Assembly (NCBI RefSeq): GCF_000142905.1
Contig: NW_013657674.1
Coordinates: forward strand, 411,472-475,471
Reading direction: 5' to 3'
Source: Thecamonas trahens ATCC 50062
Taxonomy: Eukaryota > Apusozoa > Apusomonadida > Apusomonadidae
Length of the DNA: 64,000 nucleotides
Part shown: piece after piece, positions 58,042 through 64,000 of the stretch
Layout: every line of letters starts with the position of its first letter
Numbering within the stretch: the stretch's first letter is position 1
Notes under the pieces: model-generated
What the model was told of the DNA's origin: nothing
The model's database searches: none
Seen by the model: only the letters and a program-made list of their open reading frames with translations
Position numbers and translations under genes: made by a program

Positions 58042-61000
58042 ATGTCCAGCCGCCGCACCCGGAGGACCAACGCAGGCCAGCGGAGTGGCGCGTCCAAGCG
58101 ACAGCAAGCGCTCGAGCGCATGGCTGCGCTCAAGGCTGGTACCTCTTCCATTGCAGGTGCATATGAGGTATGTCCTCATTTCCTATATCCTTCCTTCCCC
58201 CATGGCTATACCCCCCACCACCATGGTAGTCACCGCCCCTCGCCGTGTCTGGCTAAGATTCTACGACCCTTTTTGCTTCGCGGCTGGGAGCAGCTGACGG
58301 GGGCTGGTGTGGAGATGAGCGCAACTCACCGAGGATGCTACCCCCGCTACCCCCCCCCCCCCCCTCCCCTCCATCCACCTCTCTGCAGTTGGAGGAGGAG
58401 GAGGATGTGTATGAGCAGGTCGACGAGGCCACGTACAACGCTATTGTGGCTGCTCGCCAGGCCGACGACGAGTTTATCGAGGACGACCTGGGTGATGGTG
58501 GCTATCGTGAGTCGGGCCTTGAGGTCTTTGACGTCATGGAAGAGGAGGTCCAGGGTGAAGCTCCTCTTCGTCGTGCTCGCAAGGACGCGGCGCCCAAGTC
58601 TGGCTTGGAGCGTGCCATGGAGACCTCGGCTCGTCGCCGCGAGGCTGCGCCCAAGCGCCGCATTGCAAAGGCCTTTCTCACCGCCCAAAAGTCGGCCGCC
58701 GCCCGTGCCGGCACACGCAAGACGACTGTCACCACCACGGCTGAGGATGATGACGAGTTTGAGGCCATGCTCAACTCACTCGGCGGGACCGGCGCCGGCG
58801 CGGCTGCCACCGGCCGCCTCGGTGCTGCTGCGTCGGCTGCCCCGATGGTCGACCCGCTCCTGGCCTCGCGCGTCGACACGGCCGCCGCCCTCGGTAGCGT
58901 GAGCAAGCTTGGCTCGACCCGCTTTGCCGCCGACCCGCTCACGGCCTCGCGCCTCACCGCGGCGTCGGGCTACGGCTACGGCGATGTCGACTACGACGCC
59001 GTCCTTCCGCCCGTCTCCAAGTCGCGCCCGCCGGTTGTCGACGACGACGGAGGCTTTGCAGACGACGACGGCACCGCAGACATGGAGCTCGAGGCGCCGT
59101 CGACGCCGCCGCGGGCGTCTCAGGACGAACCGCTCACCGAGGCCGCCGCCAACACGCCGGAGCGCTCGCCAAAGAAGCGGCGGACGGCGACGGCGACCGA
59201 CACCGCCAACGCTGTCTCGCCCGAGCCGATCGACGCCGGCGAGGTGCTTCCGGTGGCGCCGGAGCGCTCGTCCAACGTCGCGGTCCGCTCGTCAAAGCCC
59301 AAGCTCAAGAAGCGCCGCAAGCGGGCACCCGAGCCCAACGCTGCCGCCCTTGGCTCTGAGGACCCGCTCGCTGGCAACGCCGCCGGTCCGCAGTACGTCG
59401 GCCAGTCGCTCGCCGGCTCGGGCGGCAACGACTGGTGGTCGGTATGCTCGCGCGACGACGAGAGAGCGCCGGCGACGGGCCAGGAGCCGGTGCCCGGCGC
59501 GGCGGCGCCGATGGCCATCGGCGCGTCGGCCAACGCCGTCCCGCGGCGGCCCGACGGTACCGTCCTCTTCTACTACCTCGACGCGTTTGAGGAGAAGTAC
59601 AAGCGGCCCGGGACCGTGTACCTTGTAGGCAAGGTTGCCGCGCCCGGCTCGAACAAGTACGCCTCGGTCTGCGTCACGGTGCCGGGCATTCAGCGCCGGC
59701 TCTACGTCCTGCCGCGGGCCAAGAAGCTCTCGCCGGCCGGCATCCCTACCGACGAGGACGTCACCATTGCTGACGTTTACTCGGAGATCCATGCCATGCT
59801 CAAGGCCCGCGGCGTCAGCTCGTTTGCCTCCAAGCCGTCCGAGATGAAGTACGCCTTTGAGGAGCCCGACATCCCAGCCGAGGCCACCTACCTCGAGGTC
59901 ATGTACTCGGCAGCACTCGCCAACCTCGACGACGTGGCCATGACCGGCGGCGCCACCTTTTCGCGCATCTTTGGCACATCGACGTCGGCCATGGAGGCCT
60001 TTATCATGCGCAAGCGGCTGATGGGTCCATCGTGGCTCCTTCTCTCTGCCGACGCCGTCGACTCTGGCGCGCGCGTCTCGTGGTGCAAGCACGAGGTCAC
60101 CGTTGCCGGCCCGTCGCTCGTCTCGATCCCGGGCAACGACATTGCCCTCCCGCCAGCGCTCCCGCCGCTCAAGGTCATGTCTATCTCGCTCAAGACGATC
60201 CTCAACCCCAACGCACACGCCAACGAGATCCTCATGGCCTCGTGCATTGTCCACCAAGGCGTCAACATGGAGTCGGCCACGCCCAACCCTGAGGCCGGCA
60301 TGAACCACTTTTCGGCCGTCCGCCCGCTCTCCGGAAACGCCATCATGACCCCGGCCTCGGGCGTTGCCCGCTTCACCGACTTTGTTCGCGCCAAGGCGCC
60401 GCAGGTCGAGGTCTGCTCCTCCGAGCGGGCGCTCCTCAACTACCTGCTCGCCAAGATTCACGTCATCGACCCGGACGTGCTCGTCGGCCACAACATTGTC
60501 GGCTTTGACATCGACGTCCTCCTCCACCGTTTCAAGGCGTGCAACATCTCGGCGTGGTCCAAGATCGGCCGCTTCCGCCGCAAGCACATGCCCAAGCTCC
60601 AGGCCGGTCCCGGCGGTGCCGGCAACTCGTCGTCGTCGGAGCGCGCCGCCGCCGCCGGCCGCCTCCTCTGCGACACTTGGCTCGGCTCCAAGGACCTTGT
60701 CCGCGAGGCCAACTACACGCTCGCCCATCTCTCCAACAAGATGCTCGGCATCACGCGGACACCGATCGACATGTCGACGCTCCCCAGCTACTACGCCACC
60801 AACGAGACACTGCTTGACCTCATCCGCCACACCGAGAACGACGCCTACCTCGCAGTCAAGCTCATGTTCCACCTCATGATGATCCCGCTCACCAAGCAGC
60901 TCACCGCGCTTGCCGGAAACCTCTGGTCGCAGACGCTCAACGGCGGCCGCTCGCTTCGCAACGAGTACCTCCTCTGCCACGAGTTCCACAACCTCGGCTA

Positions 61001-63065
61001 CGTCCTGCCGGACAAGTTCTGGGCCACCGCCGGCTCGGGTGCCCGCGGCAGCGGCTCGGGCGGCGCCTCGCGCAAGAAGGGCCCGCGCCGCAAGAAGGCA
61101 GCCTACGCTGGAGGTCTCGTCCTCGAGCCCAAGCGCGGCTTCTACGATAAGTTCATCCTCCTCCTTGACTTCAACTCGCTCTACCCGTCGATCATCCAAG
61201 AGTACAACCTTTGCTTCACTACCGTTGAGCGCGTCAAGCTCACCGCCGTCGACGCCGCCATTGCCGAGAACCTCATTGCCGGCGCCGGCGACGGGACCGA
61301 GGCGGACGACATGGCGCTGGCCGAGTCGCTCGAGGCCTCGTCCGCCGACGGCCTCGGTGCGTCGGGCGCTCGCGTGCCCGACTCGTCGGTCTCGGAGGGC
61401 GTACTGCCGCGGCTGATCAAGACCCTTGTCGAGCGGCGCTCGCAGGTCAAGGCGCTCCTCAAGTCGGCGACGGACCCGCTGCTGCGGACCCAGTACGACA
61501 TCCGGCAGAAGGCACTCAAGCTCACTGCCAACTCGATGTACGGCTGCCTTGGCTTTACCTTTTCGCGATTCTACTGCAAGCCCGTGGCGTCGCTCATCAC
61601 GTCACTTGGACGTGAGATTCTGCAGAACACCGTCGACATTGCCGAGTCGCAGCTCAACCTCGAGGTGGTGTACGGTGACACCGACTCGATCATGGTCAAC
61701 ACCGGGTCGACCAACCTCGACGACGTCCGGGCCATCGGCAAGCAGGTCATGCACGAGGTCAACAAGCGGTACAAGCTCCTCGAGCTCGACATCGACGGCA
61801 TCTTCCAGTCGCTGCTCCTGCTCAAGAAGAAGAAGTACGCCGCGCTCATGCTCGTCGAGCGCGATGGCGTGCTCACCACTGTCAAGGAGTCTAAGGGCCT
61901 CGACCTCGTCCGTCGCGACTGGTGCGAACTCTCCAAGGACGCCGGTAACTTTGTCCTCGACCGCATCCTTTCGGGCTCGGCACGCGATGAGCTTGTCGAT
62001 ACCATCCACGAGTTCCTTCGCAATCTCTCGGAAGAGGTCCGTGCCGGCCAGATCCCGCTCGGCAAGTTCATCATCACCAAGGGCCTCACCAAGGATCCGA
62101 TGGACTACGCAGACTCCAAGTCACAGCCGCATGTCCAGGTTGCTCTCCGCATGCGCCAGCAGAACAAGCCCGCTCGCCGCGGCGACTACATTCAGTACGT
62201 CATCGTCAAGGGCGCGTCCAAGTCTGTGGCCGAGCGCGCGTTTTCACCCGACGAGGTCCTTCGCGCTAACGGCGAGCTCGAGCTCGATGTTGAGTGGTAC
62301 CTCGCCCAGCAGGTCCACCCGCCAGTCTCGCGCCTGTGCGAGCCCATCGAGGGCACAGACCCGGGTCAGATTGCCGACTGTCTCGGCCTCGACTCGTCGC
62401 GCTTCAACCGCGTCTTCTACTCGGAGGGTGCCGACGATCTGTTCCAGGCCGCTGCCGCCGCCTCGGACGCCGTCAAGTACAAGGACTGCCAGCGCCTCCT
62501 CGTCCCCTGCCGGACGTGCAAGGCCTCGCACCCGTTCACCGGCCCCTTTGCCGTCAACGATGGCATCATCACCTCGGGCCTCCGCTGCCCGGGCACTCTG
62601 CCTGCCGACGACGCGTCTGCCGGCGCTACGCGCCCGTGCACAGGCGTCTTTGACCGCGCAGCCATCGACAACGCCATCACCCGCCAGCTCCGCACCCTGC
62701 TCAAGAGCTACTACGCCGCATGGTACGTCTGCGATGACGAGTCGTGCTCCAACCGCACTCGCCAGGTCTCGCTCCGCGGCCACGGCCTGCAGTGCCTTGT
62801 CCCCATCTGCACAGGCACTATGCATCCCGAGGTTCCCTCCAAGACTGTCTACCTTCAGCTCCTCTACCTGCAGTCGCTCTTTGACGTCGACCATGCTCTC
62901 GACCAGTTTGGCGACGACGACGAGGACAAGGCTCTTGCCCGCCGCGTCCTCTCCCCCGAGGAGACCGATCTCCTCGCCAGCGTCCTCACCAAGGTCCAGG
63001 GCGAGCTTGGCAAGTGCGCCTACTACTTTGTTGACGGCAAGGCCATCTTTAGCATCTGTGCATAG
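58042..63065 (+). CDS. POLA1: DNA polymerase alpha catalytic subunit, two exons
   Basis: Exons 58042-58167 and 58389-63065 join in phase 0 (GAG|GTATGT ... TGCAG|TTG) to give 1,600 residues. VDEATYNAIVAARQADDEFI is the conserved N-terminal element. The family B core has DFNSLYPSIIQEYN (motif A, Asp969), KLTANSMYGCLGF (motif B) and VYGDTDSIMV (motif C, Asp1139 and Asp1141). The C-terminal zinc modules show PCRTCKASHPF and CDDESC...CLVPICTG for binding the B subunit. The exonuclease acidic residues are not evident, as expected for alpha. It extends primase-made primers at origins and Okazaki fragments. Disordered N-terminal region is longer than usual. Very confident. Confidence 0.97.
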
Positions 63066-63144
63066 ATTTTGTGCCCGACACCAGATAAAGTGATCCACTC
63101 TCGCATACCTATTTCACTCTGAACCGATCCCTCGGCGGCGGCGG

Positions 63145-64000
63145 CTACTGTGTCGCTTCAAACTTGCGCATGAACATGACAATCTTGTCGGAGAAGGTCT
63201 CGAGCTCGGCCTCGTACTGCTTGATCTTCTCGTTGTGCTCGGCCTGCCCACTCCGGACCAGCTGAAGCGCGTGCTCGGCCACCGCTCGCGCGTCAGCCAC
63301 CACGCCCGTCAGCTTGGCGCACATCGACGCTAGCTGCGGCGGTGCAGCAACGCGGAGCTGCTCCACCATCGGGAGCAATCGCTCGATCTGCTCGATCGTG
63401 GCAGAGACCCCGGCCTCTGGATCGGCCCCGCTGAGCAAGGTCGCAAGCTGATCTTGCGACAACCGCATCGAGTTGAAATCGCTGCTGCTCGCGACCTCTG
63501 CTTCACCGGTCTCTCCGCGCCTGGTATCAATCTCCTCGGTCTCGGCCTCGGAGTACTCGTCGTCGCCACCAGGCGGTCCGCTGGCGTCGCTTGTCGAGCC
63601 CGAACCAGCCGGCGCTAGCAACGCCGCCAGCGCCTTCATTCGGTCCGCAAGCGACTTGGCCTGCGGCCCGACATTGCTCAGCGTTGCAGAGACCCGCGTC
63701 GCAAGATCGCCGATGGCAGACTTGTACTCTTGGTTGCTCTGCTCAAACGACGACAAAATTTGCTGGGTCTCGCCGGCACCGGGCGCGCACTCGGCCTTGA
63801 CTTTTTCCAGCTTCTCCGTCAGCAGCGCTGCCTTCTTCTCCGATACTCCCATCATCGCCAGCTGGACCTCAAGTACCGCCAGCAGCGTCGTCGACTGCTT
63901 CAGCTGCGAGTTACAGTGCTGCTCCACATTGGCCAACATCTCCAGCTGATGCTCGAGCGTGAGGAGTAGCCGCTGCAGCGCTGCCTGTGACGACGCCTGC
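63145..64000 (-). CDS. Partial coiled-coil protein, C-terminal part only
   Basis: The frame is open from the window edge to a stop at 63145, so the 5' part is missing; an internal Met lies at 63939. It is a continuous heptad-like helix (LEHQLEMLANVEQHCNSQL; KKAALLTEKLEKVKAECAPG; NQEYKSAIGDLATRV) broken by an acidic Ser/Gly loop (DDEYSEAETEEID), and ends in another helix (IKQYEAELETFSDKIVMFMRKF). No family is recognised; dynactin- or exocyst-like rods look similar, but nothing specific supports them. Convergent with polymerase alpha, 79 bp between stops. Confidence 0.55.
   Translation of the reverse strand, partial: QASSQAALQRLLLTLEHQLEMLANVEQHCNSQLKQSTTLLAVLEVQLAMMGVSEKKAALLTEKLEKVKAECAPGAGETQQILSSFEQSNQEYKSAIGDLATRVSATLSNVGPQAKSLADRMKALAALLAPAGSGSTSDASGPPGGDDEYSEAETEEIDTRRGETGEAEVASSSDFNSMRLSQDQLATLLSGADPEAGVSATIEQIERLLPMVEQLRVAAPPQLASMCAKLTGVVADARAVAEHALQLVRSGQAEHNEKIKQYEAELETFSDKIVMFMRKFEATQ

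Noticed and set aside
1-64000. tRNA, rRNA or snRNA genes
   Set aside because: I looked for B-box-like GGTTCGANNCC and tRNA folds and found none convincing; a covariance-model scan would be decisive.

Overview
The window is nuclear DNA from a GC-rich, gene-dense eukaryote. Coding sequences are split by short GT-AG introns of about 70 to 470 nt, many carrying G, C or GT tracts. There are no operons, and the proteins are eukaryotic (AP-4 mu, Tip60-type MYST acetyltransferase, HSF, eL36, DNA polymerase alpha, ADAT3). The mix of animal/fungal-type proteins with two families best known from plants (DEK1-type membrane calpain, RHL1-like protein) suggests a free-living flagellate such as an apusomonad. 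That identity is an inference; no marker here proves it. Two runs of N (5065-5343 and 41951-42206) show this is a draft scaffold.

Layout. 1-5.4 kb: a partial minus-strand gene, a CDC7-like kinase with a DFD motif, an A20/AN1 zinc-finger protein and AP-4 mu (its intron holds the first gap). 5.8-13.2 kb: a large DEK1-type transmembrane calpain, a bacterial-like FMN reductase and NOL12/Rrp17. 13.6-24.2 kb: a CH-like coiled-coil protein, a DUF1764 protein and a 2,234-residue solenoid protein (possible EPG5). 24.3-33.3 kb: HPRT, an RHL1-like protein, a BAR-PH-ArfGAP-ankyrin protein and a disordered protein. 33.9-40.3 kb: lipid phosphate phosphatase, SWI5, a RING protein with SUMO-interaction motifs, Tip60/Esa1 and HSF. 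41-48 kb: a putative DNA-binding protein (second gap), ADAT3, a two-TM protein, a three-repeat helical protein and FHIT. 48.5-64 kb: eL36, an unknown helical protein, cysteinyl-tRNA synthetase, a membrane-anchored UDP-galactopyranose mutase-like protein with a DUF3431-like tail, trimethyllysine dioxygenase, DNA polymerase alpha and a partial coiled-coil gene.

The genes do not form one pathway. They are independent housekeeping units packed as alternating divergent and convergent pairs. Divergent pairs share short 5' regions with C/T-rich leaders and recurrent ATCGAT cores. Convergent pairs end as little as 1 to 13 bp apart, so their 3' UTRs must overlap.

The most unusual signals are: (a) exact 39-bp and 36-bp duplications of nearby coding sequence sitting where conserved domains (calpain C2L, ADAT3 deaminase) change reading frame, so that they could be tiny introns or templated insertions; (b) the UGM-like fusion; (c) an RHL1-like protein outside plants; and (d) two minisatellites, one with 13 perfectly phased 20-bp units. 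All exon structures were built by eye from splice consensus and protein homology and have no transcript support.
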